A stretch of DNA of 50,965 nt from the IMG/VR virus record IMGVR_UViG_3300020476_000004, positions 1 to 50,965 of that record, one strand, 5' to 3'. This document shows, one piece after another, positions 7,452 through 22,400 of this stretch (the first letter of the stretch is position 1; every line of letters starts with the position of its first letter). Source of the stretch: a virus. Made by a program: the position numbers and the translations under genes. A model generated the notes under the pieces. That model had not been told where the DNA came from. It saw only the letters and a list, made by a program, of their open reading frames with translations, and did not search any database.

Positions 7452-10400
7452 ATGGCGTTGACTCCAGCTTTTCTCAAATCGTTACCCTCCTACTCAGAGT
7501 GGAAGGAAGATAATCCTGTCGATAGACTTGGGCGTCCCATACGGGCCGACAATGAATTCAATTTACGAAAAGGCTATGCCGATTTCGTGGAAAAAAGTAC
7601 CCCTCAAGCGACCCCCGATCAGCGGGCTATGCTTCGGGAAAAAGACCTCAAGCATCTTGCGGAGTCGCCAGAGATTGAATCCGAAGAGGAGTTCCTAGCG
7701 GCACTGAAGCGGTATAATGCTATTTCGACTCGTGAGAAAACGGAGCGAATTTTTCGAGATACCGTAGATGGCGGGGTGCGCGGCGATGCCCCTGCGTATT
7801 ATTTTCTGGGCGATGCCCTTAATGGGCAGGCGACCCGCCAACAACTTGAAGCGGATGAATTCGATGCCACTGAATTCTTAAGGATTTCCGACAAGATGGA
7901 GGACATCGCCTCGGGGCGCGGAAACAAACCTCAGATTGATAAGCGCCCTCGGCACATCGAACTCGGTATATCTCTTGAGGAATACTATAAGAACCCGCAA
8001 CTCCAACGAATAACATTCACCTCTCCTGCGGAACGCGATCCCGAAGCATTCACTATAAGTGAAACGGAACAGGCTTACTACGACCGTTTCGCAGAAATGG
8101 TTGGACAGTACTCTGAGGAAGTCTGGCCGGATTATAAGAAGTTGGTCCAGCGCCAAGTTGGGGCGGTAGCTATTGATGTCCCACGCATAAACCCCGTCAC
8201 CAAAGAGACGGAAAATATGTTTGTGCTTATGGACGATGTCCCCGACGACCAGCATGAGGCGGCGGTAGAAAAGAGTATTCAAGCAGGATTACTGCACCCT
8301 GATTTTAAGGAGAATGCTCTCAAGGCCCTCAAGGCTAAAGACAAAGATGGCAATCTAGAGGTAGATGTCAGGAATTATTACGAGGCCCTGCAAAAGGTAC
8401 AGTCCGCAGCCAATATAGCTGATACTCCCGTTGAGGGAGAGTCTCGACTTCGCGGCCTGCCTCTGGACGTCGTCGACCCCGAATCTGTCCAACACAACTT
8501 TAAGGATAGTTTAAGGCGGCTTTCCCGGCAAGCGGCCCTTTCTCACTCAAAACACGGGGGCGTCAAGCTTCCTTTTGTTAGATCCCCCAAGGGGCAAATC
8601 TTGCCCCAGACTGAACTAATTGAGGGGAAAGCCACTCTTTTTAAGCCGGGGGAACTCCTTCAGCAGGATTATAAAAATCTTCTGGATCAGTTCAGAGGTG
8701 CATACCGCGGATCAGTAGAACATCTCAGCGATGAGGTAGTTCTGAAGGCCCTGCAGGACACTGTCTATAATATGGCGGTTTCAAGCGGGCTGATGCCTTT
8801 TCATGAGGGTAAGAAAAAATTACCCAAGTTAGAAGGTGCTGTGGGGGCGGCTATCAAAGGCGTGGCCTACCCCTTTGTGTCGGAGCGGGATGTGGGGTCT
8901 AGGCTTGCGGGTAACATATACACAACCGAGTACGGGGCTAGATTGGTACACCCACGGCTTCTTGTGGCTAAGAATGATTTTGCTGCCCTCAAGCGCAACG
9001 CAGAAAAGCTAGGGACTACTGAGGATAAGTTGGAACTTGAGCGGCTGACTTACCTTGAGAATAATTATGACCGGTTTCTCGATGATATTTTCAATTCAAC
9101 TGCCGACATACGTAACTCATGGATTACCCATGTGGGAAAAGAGGCGAGCGCCCCCTTCTCCCTTGACCGAGAGGAGGCTGAAAAAGTAGCTAAAGGCAGA
9201 ATTGATGTCGAAATCTTGGCGAACTGGCTAGACACCGAGAAGGGAACAAACTGGATCAATAGATTGGGGCAATCGGCTATTCAGGGCTCGGGCGATTTAG
9301 TTGGTATGGCGCTCATGGGGGGCGGAAAGCTGGTGAATAAAGCAACCGGAGTCTGGGGAGACGCTGCTGATTTTTGGACTGGCAAGGGAAGTGGATATGA
9401 CCGTGTAGATATTTCTGATGACCCCGTAAATCCTGAAGGGTTGGAAAAGGCTGGGGCGCACATTCTGCTACGCAGTGCCAAGGAGCGGCAAGCTAACCGC
9501 GCTGTTGCGGGAATGTTTGGGCGGAAGCATTCTTTTATGGATGTTGGTTCGACGATGGCAGTACCTTTGATCATTGATCTTTCAGCGTCGGCGGCACTCG
9601 CCGTCCCTACAGCTGGAATAGGTTCCACTGCTTATGCGTCAGCGGCATTTGCTAAGTATGGGCTTAAAGCGACCGCTAAGTCATACTTGCATGGGGCGGT
9701 GGGGATGGGCCTCAGAAACATTCTCAGGGAGGGAGCCGAAGATTCTGTTCAGGTCGCGCTTGAGAAAGCTTATGCAAAAGGATTCCTCAAAACTCTTCCG
9801 TCGGTTAAAGTTATAGGTAAAGGCGCGGACAAGTGGCTACCAAGTTCTAGCGCAGTGGGTTTCAGGAGTCCGTACGCGGTGGGCACACGCGGCGGAAAAC
9901 GGGCGCAAATATCCTTTGCGAATCTGCCGAAAGGCGTATTACCAAAACGGTACGTTGAAAATATAATCAAGAACTCAGGTTCTGTTAACAAGCTGTCGGG
10001 AGTCCTTCCGTCGAGTATGCGAGCCGAAGCCGCGACTGATGCTCTAGTGGCTATCAGCAAGGGGATTAAGGCTGGGCAATACCCCGCTATTTCAGCGCCC
10101 GCTTTCCTTAGGTCTGCGGGGCACACTTATGGGGACATTCATATGGCACTACAAGGGGCCGTTGGGCCAGATGGCAAACCCTTGTCCCCCGCTGAAATTC
10201 ATGACCGCGCTTTTGGGGGTTCAGTCATGGCGGGGATGTTCACGGTAGCTACCGTGGTTGGGCTACAGCGAATTGGTATGGGGGGACTTGAAGACTGGGT
10301 AACCGGTGGGGCCACCATTGGACAAGTTCGCCGTGTGTTTGAAAAATTACGTACAAAGAAATACCTTACGGATGACGAGGCAGTAATCGACATGATTAAG

Positions 10401-13400
10401 CAAGTCGTCGGAGAGGGCCTCAAGAGTGTTTCCGGTAGATTCAAGGGGCCTATTGCCCGAGGCGCTTTGTATGAGTCTCTTCAGGAGGGGTCTGATGCGT
10501 GGTTGAATACCTTCGCGCGTTCATTTGCGATGGAGATGACTTCTGAAGACGACTGGAACCGCCCGTTCATGACGCGTGTCCATGAGATGCTAATGGGGGC
10601 CGCTTATGGGCTTGGCCTTGGGGCTATGGGGGGTGCCTTGCATCGGGTCAGACGGCCCCAGAGTCCGATTGATCAGATGCGGACCCAGCAAGATGTTCTT
10701 GCGAAGCTTAGTCTCAAGGTTCATGACCGGTTGGTATCGAAGCTGGAAGAGACTGGGAGCACTGAAACTGCAGCTACGGTAAAAGAAATTTTTAGCCAGC
10801 TCGATCTCATGGCGCGGGCATCTCCTGAGAAGGACGTCCGCAAGAAACTGGAATCTGAAAAAGCTGCAACAGAGACAGGCGAAAACTATGAGGAAAATAA
10901 AGCCGCTGAAATTATAGAGCGACTAGCGGAGCTGCACGCAAACCCGCTTCCCTCAGATGCCCCCGTAGAAGCAAAAGAAAAGTTAAGGGATGAGGCAGCT
11001 GAACTTTGGCAGGAATACCAGATCCTCAAGGGCAAGTTAGAGGAGACCCCTGAATCTGCTCCCGAAGCCGAAGCCGAAGCCGTAGGCGAGAAAACGGAAT
11101 CTACGACGGAGTCTCCTGAAGAGCCCGCCCAGTCCGAAGAGGACCAGCAGCTTGATAACACGCAATTTACGCTGACTATGCTCGGCCTAGTTGATCTGGA
11201 AGCCGACTTACTCGCGGCTGCTAACGATCCGCTATCCACCCCTGAGGAAGATCGCCAAACATTGATAGATCTGATCAATGAACAATATGATAAAGTCAAA
11301 GACAATACTCGGGAAACAGAGGGGATAAAAGGTCGGCAGAAGTACGCACAAGCGCGCGACTATCTAATTGCACAGATAACTACGGGAGTTACGGAAAAGG
11401 CAGCTGGGACGGCACAGAAGGGGGCGAGCACGGAAAGTATCCAGTCCGCGATTGACGAGGTTTTGTCCGAAGACGCAGACGCTGCCGATGCCAAGTTAGC
11501 ATCCGGTACCGGAGAAGCTGTAATTACTCGCACGGCAAAAGAAGAACTGATCGAGGGCCTCAAGCAAATTCTGGAGGCGGAAAATACCGCGCGCCCAGTA
11601 GGGGAACAGGTAACTCCCGAGATTATCGGGGTCGAGGCAAACCGAATGGTGAGTAGACTCATGGAGTCCGTGCGCCGCGATCTAAAGGAGACCGAAGACT
11701 TGGCGAAGTTCGATTCGTTAGAAGAAGAACTCAGGGGTCGGTTAGAGGATGCCCAAAAGGCGCACGATGGGGTCAAGGCCGCGGCCCGAAAAGGGGGGCG
11801 TAGAGAATATCAGGGAGGGGTGTCGAAAGGGTATTTCACTGAGACCCCTAATGAAGGGACCATCGCTGGGTTACAAGAGGTTATAGATACAAGACGAGAT
11901 GAGATTGCGCGGGGGGTCGGGACTAATAAATCACAGCCTACACGGAAGCAGCAGCTAATCATCTTAGAGTCATTGCTAGAGACGTTGCAGGGGTTCAGAA
12001 AGATGAACCTGCGGCGTGAGCAAATCAAGGGCCAGCAGGATGAGGAGCGGAGGATACGTGAATTCCAGCAGGCTGAGGAAGCTCGGGCGCGCATGGAAGC
12101 TGAGAAGCAAGCCGCTGAAGAAGCTGCTGAAGAAGCTGCTGAAGAAGACGCGGATATCGCGGGGAAGGATGAAGCGGATGCGCCAGCCGCCGAGGATTCG
12201 CAGGAGACGGTCTCCCTCCAGAGGGAAACTTTCGTCCAAAACATGATCCGTGCGGGGGCACTAAAGTCGGGGAGTGCGGGGGAGCACAGTGTTGCAGTCA
12301 TGGGGCTGCCAAAGAGATTGAATCTTTCTTCAGCAGAGCGGGGGCAAACGGGGGAGGAAATTCGCGAAGGTGTTAAAATAGAATTCCCGTCCCTGTCGTT
12401 TAATGAGAACAACCGTCCGGTCACATACGATTATTTGCGTGAGGCGTATGCAGCTCAGGGAGTCATTATCAATGATGACCAGTGGGCTACCGTAAGATCT
12501 TCCGGTGTTAAGTTTGGAGGTTCCAATATATGGCTTATAAAGGACATTGATGGGGGGATCTTTGATGATGGGCGTGGTGAGCGGACCGGGCATGATGTGG
12601 TTCTGTTTAACAACGACCCACGGTCCATGAGAAAGGCTTTCGACGACGTTGGCCACGAAAGTATAATGGTCCCTAATGGGTTCAACCGTACGAAAGTTAA
12701 TAAGACTTTCCGCGGTGACAAAACAGGCAGGTCCTTGTCACAGGACACGGGGGTGGTCAAAGATATTTTCTACCCTGTAGAATTAGACACCGAAACGGAA
12801 ACGAGCATCACAGGTCTTACAGCCAGAACTTATGGGGCAACCCCCGAGGAGATAACTTACAAGATCTCTTCACGCGCGCAGACCCTGATGGAGTTCATCA
12901 ACCCAGACACTCCGATAATCGTTAGGTTAGATGAAACCGACCCAGTAGACGCAAAGGCTCCGCAATCTGTGCGTGAGTCCTCTATCAAAGCATACAAGAG
13001 GGAATTTACAGCGTGGTTAAATGGGAATGTCGAAGCTGGTAAAACGCCTATCAACAAGGAGGCACTGGGTAAAATACTACGAGCAGATTCCTCTACCACC
13101 CGAGAGGGTATCCGCTCGTTGTATTTTACGGGGCTTTCTGCGCGAGCAGATAGAGCGGTTGTTGAGGTGGCGCTTCTTCAGGCCCTTGCTAACAAGGCAG
13201 AGGGGCAGAGTGACGCTGACGCTATGATGTCTGTCCTTAAGGAAAGGATAACACTGTCGGAAAAGACTACATCCACGGATGAGTTTAAGAGCGCAGTCAC
13301 GGCGTTTGAGTCTCTTATAGGCCGCGACGTAACTTTCGAGTCGGACAAAACCACGCTGGCGTTCGTTTTGTCTGAATTTCTTATGGGGGATCGCCTCGCT

Positions 13401-16400
13401 ACGGCTGGACCGCTTGGGGTCGAAATGGAAGCTGACCCCGATTTGGATATTGTGGATTGGGTTCTGGGGCGCGTTGCCGACACGGTCCGCAAGTCCGCAA
13501 CTGAAGGAAAGTTACCTCGTAACGAGTCAGCAGCGGACCCCGAGGCATGGAGTCCCCCGCGCGAAGGGGGCACGCTTCGCCGCAAAGACCCGCCACCGGT
13601 ACCCAACCTGTACAACCCGAAGAACGATCTACTCAACCTGCAGACAAAATACGCGCAGCTCTTGAATTCCGATAATGTTCAGCGAAAAGCGAGCGGTACT
13701 ATGGCGCATCTGGACGACGCAGATAGTGGGGACGGTGTCCAAGCCCTTCTTGCAGAGGAGGGGCCTGCATCCTCAGTCGATGAGCCTAGAGTTTCTGAGG
13801 AGTTGGAACAGGCCGCGGCACGGCTAGAAAACCTACCCGAGGCCGAAGTCGTAATGACGGGAGTTCGGCAAGCACTTGCTACTACTCTTGCTGAGAGCGA
13901 GAAGGTGGTGGAAGCACTTGAGACCTTACAGGAAGGTATTCTTACTGACCTTGATTTGGAGTCCCCACCACTTAAATCCCCTCTTGAGACGTACCAGCAA
14001 GTTGAACGCCTTTTACACGCAGCTTTTGTTTCCCCCGAGCATCAGGAATATGTCAGGGGGCAACTCGCGGAGAGGCGCGCGAAGTTCTTGGAGACGTTTG
14101 TTATAGAGACTGGGAAATCAGAACAGGGGCTACTAGCTCTCATGGACTTGGTGGCTTCAAGAATAGTTAACCTAAAGCCCCAAGACGCCACGCAGTTAAA
14201 GATAATCCGTTCGTGGTTTTCCAAACCCGAAGAGAGTATTGCCGAAGCCTCCTTGAGTCAAATTGTCGAAGTAGTAATGGCCTATAGGGCGGAACGAGCG
14301 GCCAAAGCGCCGTCGTACGTCGACGGGGTACACAGGCCGATGATTGAATATAGGAATACGGAGGATATTGCCGAGCTTGGTCTTGTAGACGGGGATATGT
14401 CTACAGTTATTGAAGCTCTAAGGAATATGGAGGGCCGGGTGGATGTCATAGGAGACGACCCCATGAAGAAGCTCGCTTCCACGCTTTTCCTAGAATATGA
14501 GGAGTTCCTTAACACCCTCGATATTCGGATTATCAAGGGTGCCCCATATTTCGCAGGCAGCTACGATGAGGAGCTGGGGATGATATTCATCAACACGAAC
14601 GGACGTTACGGTGAAGGGGTGAGTTCAGTTCTTCTTCATGAGGTTGGGCACGCGATCTTCCAGAAGATCATGACGACTCCTGATGAAGACCTTACACCCC
14701 CACAACGGGCAGCGCGTAAGGAGATGCGTGTTGTTTACGAGCGCGCGAAGGAACAATGGGTCAAGGCTAAGTCCAAAGGCAAGGCTGACCCCGTGATGGA
14801 CTATGTATTTGGTACAGGCCGAGCGACCCTACGCGCCCGCAGGAATAGGATAGTCGACCCCCTGACGGGGCTCGCGCAGATTGATTTTACGGGGGGTGAC
14901 CTGCGCCGCGTAAGAGGGATGCTGGCGAGTGGGGATATTTCTAGTTCAAGTGAACGGGAACTGGATCTAAGTCAGCCAACTGCCCCCGATATCATTCTAC
15001 CCCGCGCGCAGGGATCTTCATTTGAGGAGTTTTACACGGTCTGGATGAGTTCGACGAGTTTCCAAGCCGCCACTAGAAAAATAGCGGTCCAGAACCGGAG
15101 CCTGTTCCGTCGGATCATGGATGGGATTTTGAAACTGTTTGGCAAAACTCCGGGGGTTTATACCGAAGCAGAGCAAGCATTAGAGGCGGTGTTTGATTTT
15201 ACAAACCACCGGAATTCCAACGAGGTTACCCAGCTCTATGAGGAACAACGTGGTGAAATTGTCGGGGCAGTCGCGCACTATGTTAAGGAACAGAATTTTC
15301 TCCGCAGTCGATACAATGCTCTGCGGGGCACCTTTGGATTGTTATCCGACTTTGACCCTTTATTGGGTGATCCGACGGGCACTGTGGGGCGGGCAGATTA
15401 TACCAATGTTAATATGCCCGGGTATCCATATGGTGGAGTTTTCGATTTACAGGACACCGTGTGGTGGCAAACACGTACTTCGTTCAAAACATCGGATGGG
15501 GCGGGGCTACAGGTAGAGCGAGATCTTTTTGAGGAATACAGCAAGGCTGCCCAAGAGTGGCACAAGGCGGCCATAGACCTACAACACGACCCTGACTTCG
15601 GAACTAAGTCGAACTCAATCGACTATGACGACTATGTGGGGAAGAGGGATGAGTTTATCCGAAAGGCCAATCTAGTTGTCTTTGAGCGGCTTTTAAAGGA
15701 CGAGGTATCCAGACGGGTTCCCTCGGGGATGCGTATTGTTTATCTAAATTCAGATTCCCCCCTCCTTAAATCAACGGACGGGGCTATCGACAACTCGGAT
15801 CAAATAGCGTTCCAGACATGGAGTGATACTATAGATGTGGGGGATCTGCGTTCCGTTGCCCCCGCCCCCCTTATGGTAGTTGTCTTGGACAATGCTATGG
15901 ACAGCGTCCACACCGAGGTGGGGCTTGTGGGGATGAGTGAGTTTCTGGACCGAGGCGACCCCAAGCAGTTTGACAAAGTGATCCCGCCCGGTCCCACTTA
16001 TATAACTAACTTCGGGCCGCGGCCAAGTAGTCTTGCACGCCGAGATAATGCTCTGCGGTTCCGCGATAATATCGAGGCTTTAGTTACGGAAGAACTTGTC
16101 CACGCTGTTGACGAATTAAGTTCGACTGACGCCGAAATAGATCAGGTTATTGAGGAGATTGGAATCGAGGGGCTCATTGAAATGTCCGCTGAATATCATC
16201 TAGTCTCTCCGAGATTTGAACGTGAGCGGGAACGGAGAGGTTACGTGCCAAAGGAGCGTGATACGCATGACGCGGTTGTGGCTACAATGAAAGACCCGAA
16301 CGACCCGGATCACTCCAATACACGGAGAATTATATTGGCCGAAGGTGTCCGCGCCGAAGTCCAGAAACGCATTACTGGACGGCCTTCAGAAGACGTTTCC

Positions 16401-19400
16401 CTCGGGAACATAGGGTGGAGAGAGCGTTTTTATATTGGCGAATCTGCCCCCGGATCGCCCTTCATGCGGCTAGTTCGTAGGCAGCTTACGGGCTTCTTTA
16501 CCAAGGTGATGACTCAGCTGGGAGATATGCGGGCACGGGTAGGCACTGAGGTGCGTAGTAACCCCCGTTTGCAAGAGATGGCCCACAGAGTCCACCTCAA
16601 TCTTAAGGCCCTGTATAATGAGGAGTCAGAGGAATTGGGGTTTTTGACACACGACCGACAAACCGAGTTGAAGGCGGGCCGTATGCCAGAGTTTGATCCG
16701 TCCGACCCGAACAGTGGGGTGAAGCAGGCGATTGCATCCTTTGATGCTCTTGATTCTGTGTACCATGCTACTCACCGGGATGTCCCCCTCCCTCCGTTAA
16801 GACGGGTTATTGGTGAGGATTCGGAAACGGATTTCATCCTCGGTTTGGAGCGGGTCTTGAAACGGAATGAGGAAGGGCAGATCTTTATTGGGGCTCATAA
16901 GTACCCACTACCGAAGAGTGGCCTCGTATCGGAAGAGCGGTTCAAGAAAATGTTGGGTAAGCGGGGCGTGACCCTTGCGGTCTGGGAGGCAATGAAGGTT
17001 GCTTACCCAGAGCTGGTTGTAGATCCGGCTGACGTTATTCGTAAAGCTTATAGCAGGGCCGATCTTCAAGCTTCTTTGAGAGAACTTGAGGACAATCTCA
17101 CGTGGGATGAGTACGACCATCGCCAGCGCCCCGCAGAGGGCTCCGAGGTTTATGAGTCCATAGACTCATGGATAGAAGAGCAGCAGGCGCTGGGCATGAC
17201 CCCGCAAGAGATTGACGCTGCGTATGTGAAGGAGGTTCGGGAGGCCGGGGGGCACGAAGTTCTAGATACAGTAACATTGGGGAGGACTGAATCTGAATTT
17301 CAGGATCTAGCAATTCGTACTCGGACCGAGATCAAGAATAAAGCCCGCCGCAATGTGGCCTACACCGACCCCGTGGTCGACGTCCCTAGGTTGGTGGAAA
17401 TCTTGGAAACGCAGGACGTAAATATCCGCACAGTAGACCCCACGGGCGTGATTACCTACAACGTGAAAGAACGCACCGTCGCCGCTGCAAAGGAATGGCC
17501 ATTTATCACCGTAGAACATATCGGGGTGGGCGACTCCCCAGTGGTATACGACTCCAAGGCCAGAGAACTGAAGCAGGAATATGGAGACTTGCAACATGAG
17601 GTCGAAAACCTACTGGAATCTGATCCAGACGCGGCGGTTCCCGACCCACAATATGACACATGGTGGACGCTAGTGACCGACATAGTCGAACTGGGTGAGA
17701 CCGACTGGGACATTAAATGGGAAACCCAAGACGTTGGAGACGGATTCGCGGGAAGAGGCGATGACCTTGCAAGCATCAAGCGTATGCTGACTAAAGAATT
17801 TGGGGTGCAAAATGAGAATACCTTGGAGCAGGTCGCCACTAAAATGAACCGCCTACATGAACTTTATCTACAGCTGGAGGCGCTCTCGGACCCCAACCTC
17901 CACGATAATACAGAAAATTTCGCGGAGAACTATGGGAACGTAGCTCCAGACGAGTACGAAGCGTTTAACCCGCAGACAGGTCTCGGCAACACGGCGGTTA
18001 TCGTAAGGGTAAAAGGAATTCATGAGTACGGCCACACGGATAAGCCTGACACCCTTGTCTGGGTGCGTGGTAAGTTTATTGGGGGTGACGATGGTAAAAT
18101 CATTTTCCGGGTTGATGAGATCCAGAGTGACGCAGCCCAGCGAGCCCAGAAAAATAAGCCTACCTTCAAGTGGAGAGAAGGACTGGTAATTGACAATTCC
18201 TTACATGTATATAGCGGGAGTACGGGAAGCTTTGTTAGGGGAGTATGGCAAGGGCAGGAGCTTGATCGTGTCGATATTCTGCAGGGCGGATCACGGGAAT
18301 TTAGAAGGGCATTATCTAACGAAATAAAAGCGAGCGTAGGTCCTAGTGGGTACGCCCCCTACACTGCAAAGATGCACCGGGATATTACGGAATCGGGCCA
18401 CCCCCTCTACCCACACGCATCCACTATCGGGCTACGTGCTGCCATTACTCATGCCCTGCAGCATGGGGCGGATTCAATTTTCGTGCCCGACGGCGGCACG
18501 GCGATGTTGACTGAGGGGCACCACCTGACCGCGAAGCGTCTATACGGCAATAATGTAGATGAGATCCCTGAGATACGGGGCAAACGTGAATTCCAGTCGA
18601 ATGTCATATCAGGCAGCGTCTACAGACCACCAAGCAGGGAACTCGTCTTTACGGGGAGGGTAGGTTGGGGCTACCCCGACGCCACCGCCTTCGCAGTTCC
18701 CCGTCTTGAAGCTCTGAAGATACCACATGATGGAGAGGAAAGATGGGACTCGATGGTTCGGGAGGCGGTCTTGAGAGACCACGCTGCGAAGGTCAACCGT
18801 CTGCAGGGCCGTGACACCGGAGAACTGGAAACAGGCCTTCCTATCGGAGCGTCGGTAGCTGGTGATCCTGCGATGAAGTTTGAGGTAATGGTCGGGGACA
18901 CTATGGTTAAATATACAACCATGACTGTTCCGGTTAGTCCTGACGCCACCTTGCATCTGTCCCCCGAAAACCAAGCTATCGCGGATGAAGCCCTCCAAAT
19001 GAGCACAATCATCCAGACCGAGAAGGGTATGCGTCTTGCGTATGACAACACTCTGCCTGACGGTATGGCTAAGCTAACCGGGGACTCCGGTACAACTGTG
19101 GACTTAGGTCAGCATAAGTTCGCCACAAAACGAATGGCGGGGGTTGCTGCATTGGCTGATGATGACGGTACCTTTCAAACCGCGATATTAAATCCTGACG
19201 GAACTCCGCACTCAGGCACAACAGGCAAACTCTTCAGCCTTGAAGGTGCCAAGACCAAGGAAGAGGAAGCAGGGGGCATCCCCCTTGTCGGGCGCAATTT
19301 CCGCTTCAAACAAAAGCGGTTCAAGGAGCGGTTCAAGGGAAGAAGAAAGACGAACTGGTATGACCAGCGGCGTGTACCCGATGAGCAGCAGCGGGTGGTC

Positions 19401-22400
19401 GAAGCCGCTCTACGCAAAAAGTTTGTGGAGGGGATTGAAGTGGGGCAGTTTTTTGAGAATGGGAAGTTTCTTCACTACGACGATATAGAAGGTAAATGGG
19501 GCTCCCATTTACCCAAACAATGGGCGGCGATTATTACTCGGGGGAAACAGGACCCGCGGGTAATGCGTATGGTCAAGGACTACGAACGGTGGTCGGAGGC
19601 AGCAAATGCCTTGTTGAAGTCAGACCTGACATTATTGGAGAAGCTCCTCACTAAAGCTTATAAGGGACCGACCACCGCCCCGCCCGACGTTCAGGCTGCA
19701 TTAAACCTCGCAGTGGGCACGACAGATAAAGTGGATGTGGATGTGGAGACAAAGAAAGGAGTGATAGCAAACTTCAAGCGGGTGGTTAAACAGGTGCGTG
19801 CAGAAGTATTAGCCAACAAGCGTCCGGTGGAACATAGTAGTGAAGAGGCTATAAAGAGCCTGAAGGAGACCTTGGTGACCAAGGTCCTTGAACGCCTAAG
19901 GTTTCATAAGATCCAAGAGCTAAAGGCCCAGCAGAAGACGGCGTATAAGTTCTTGGAGCAGGATACCGAGCTAGGTCCCGCTATTGTGGACTCTCTTAAA
20001 GCTACTAGGGCTACTATCGACAGCCTCAGTACGCTCGTCTCCAAGCAGTTCAAACTGTCCGACGTCAACGGCGGTAAAATTGGGCTCACTTTTGATAGTA
20101 TGCTAGGGCTGTACCTCACGCGGGGCTACCGGATTTTCAATGACTTAGCTTACTTGACGGAAGTAATGAACCCCGACGGTAAGTTTCAAGACCGGAGGGA
20201 TGCCGCCCTACCGTTCTTTGAACAGGAACAGATCAAGGTTCACAAGAAGCTGATCGAGCAAGAGCTTGAGGGAGAAATATTGAAGTTAGACAAGGGCATA
20301 GCCTTTACCGACCCCGCAGCTGAAGCCCATGCCAAGGTACTCAAGGGTCTATCCAGCAAGGACTATAAGGCGGAAGTTAACCGCAGGGCTGAACAGAAAC
20401 TTAAGGACAACCCCGAGCTGGCTGCGGGGGCCTTGAATGCTTTTCTGGCTGATATTGAAGCCACTGCCCGAGGACGATCTGAAGGAGCAATGTCTCCTGA
20501 AAAGATGAAAAAGGAACTAGGGGAAGGGGTGTACCAATTATCGCGGGTGGAAGTGGATAACCTGAGAGCCAAGGCTGATATTGATGAGGGGGTCCGGTAC
20601 CTCTTGGGACAGTTTGGACTCCAGAGAACTGAGGATGGTTCTTTTGAAGAGCAAGGGCTCGCCAACCTGCACTCTACCTTAGCGACTCTTACTCGCATGG
20701 CCGAAGGTATTACATTCTGGAATGACCTTAAAACAGTTGGGGGAGTAAAAGACGGAGATTTAGAAAACGCTTTTGTGTACACCTTGGAAGAGGCCCAACA
20801 AGCTGGGTTAACCAAAGAAGGTGCGCGCCCCTATGTTAACGCCCGTACAGGGCACCGACTGACTATGACGTCCTTAGGGGAAGAGGGCGAAGGAGTGGCG
20901 GGGGTATTCGACCCGACCTTCGATATGTATGTCCCCGAAGATCTTTACCAGTCCATGCGGAGGTATAAGAGAATTACACGGGGTAACCTCCATACGTGGT
21001 TAAGTGAACTGAGTAAGGGAGAGAAGGGGGGCGCGCGGCTGGGTTCCTACGCGGCCCACATATTCCTTAAGATGAACGCGTTGATGTTATTTACTAAGAC
21101 GGTTCTTAATGTCCCCGCGTACCACCTCCGCAACGCGATCACAGCTCTGACGTCCTATAGTGCCGCGGCTGCGGTTTCTCCAGTGGGTGTCATGAATGAA
21201 TTCTTCTGGGCGTTTGCGCGGTCTAGGGCCGCTGCCCGAGGAGAAAGCAAAGTAAAGTCCCTAGTCTTTGGGAGAGACCCCCGGATCAAAACTGGAGAGC
21301 AGATCCTCATGCAGCGAATAGGGGTAGACCAAGGAAACATGGACGTTAACTTCCTGTCACAACTGGCTCAGAAGAGTAAGCAAGACCCCTATCAACTGTT
21401 TTATGATGGGTTTCGTGAGATCATGGACCTGCACCCCGCGGACATGACGGAGGAAGGCATGGTTAAAAAAGGCTTATTGAAACTGAAGCGGGGTGCTAAA
21501 GGGGGAGAGAAGTATGTGATAGGTCCTGTGTTCCAGCGACTTTCGGACTTCGCGCAGGGCATCGACGCCGCCGCGAAGATAGCCATGTTTAAGAAGGAAC
21601 TTAAGGTTCTTAGACAGGCGAAGAAGTCTGACCAAGATAATAAGGTGGATACTGGGTATCACAACATGACGGATGAGCAGATGGAATTTGAGGCTGCGCG
21701 GAAGACACGGGCGATGTCCCCCACTTACTCGGAAGCCCCGTTGTTTGCCAAATGGTACCGCAAAGCTAACCCCATATGGGGAGATCCCTTTGGTTCTTTC
21801 TTCCTCGATCAGTTCAGGATCGTCTGGAACCAGAGCATGGGTATCCCAAGCGAAGAACAAAAAAGTGGTAACCCCATTATCCGTAATCGGGGATACCTGA
21901 GACAAACTCTTGCGCTTGGCGTACACTCAGCGACCCCTGCAGCAGCGGTGGGGTCAGCCCTTTTGTTGGGGATCAACCCCACTGATGAAGAGGAAGAGCT
22001 TCTCAAGGCAGCTGCCCCCGCTTGGGGTAAGTTGAATCAGTGGATTTATATGCCGGGGGATGTGGCCAATAAGATATTTGGGTTTATGCCGGGAGCTTCT
22101 TACGACCCCGATGAATTGTACGCACTGGATCTCACGTACATCAACGCCTCGTCCCCAGTCTTTGATGGGGCAACGGCGGGCATACTGGAGGTTTTCCGTG
22201 GGGATTACGACGACGCCGCTCGGAACATAGTCGAAGGATATGTAGGGCGGTTTGTGCGCCCCAGTTTAATAGGGGGTCTGGTGGGTGAAGCGTTTAATAA
22301 CAAAGATGGCCGTGTGTACGATGAGCAGATCGACTCCTTATCGACTAAGGCGTTCAAGTCACTGGGGTACATAGCCCAACGTGGCGTGGAACCGGGGAAT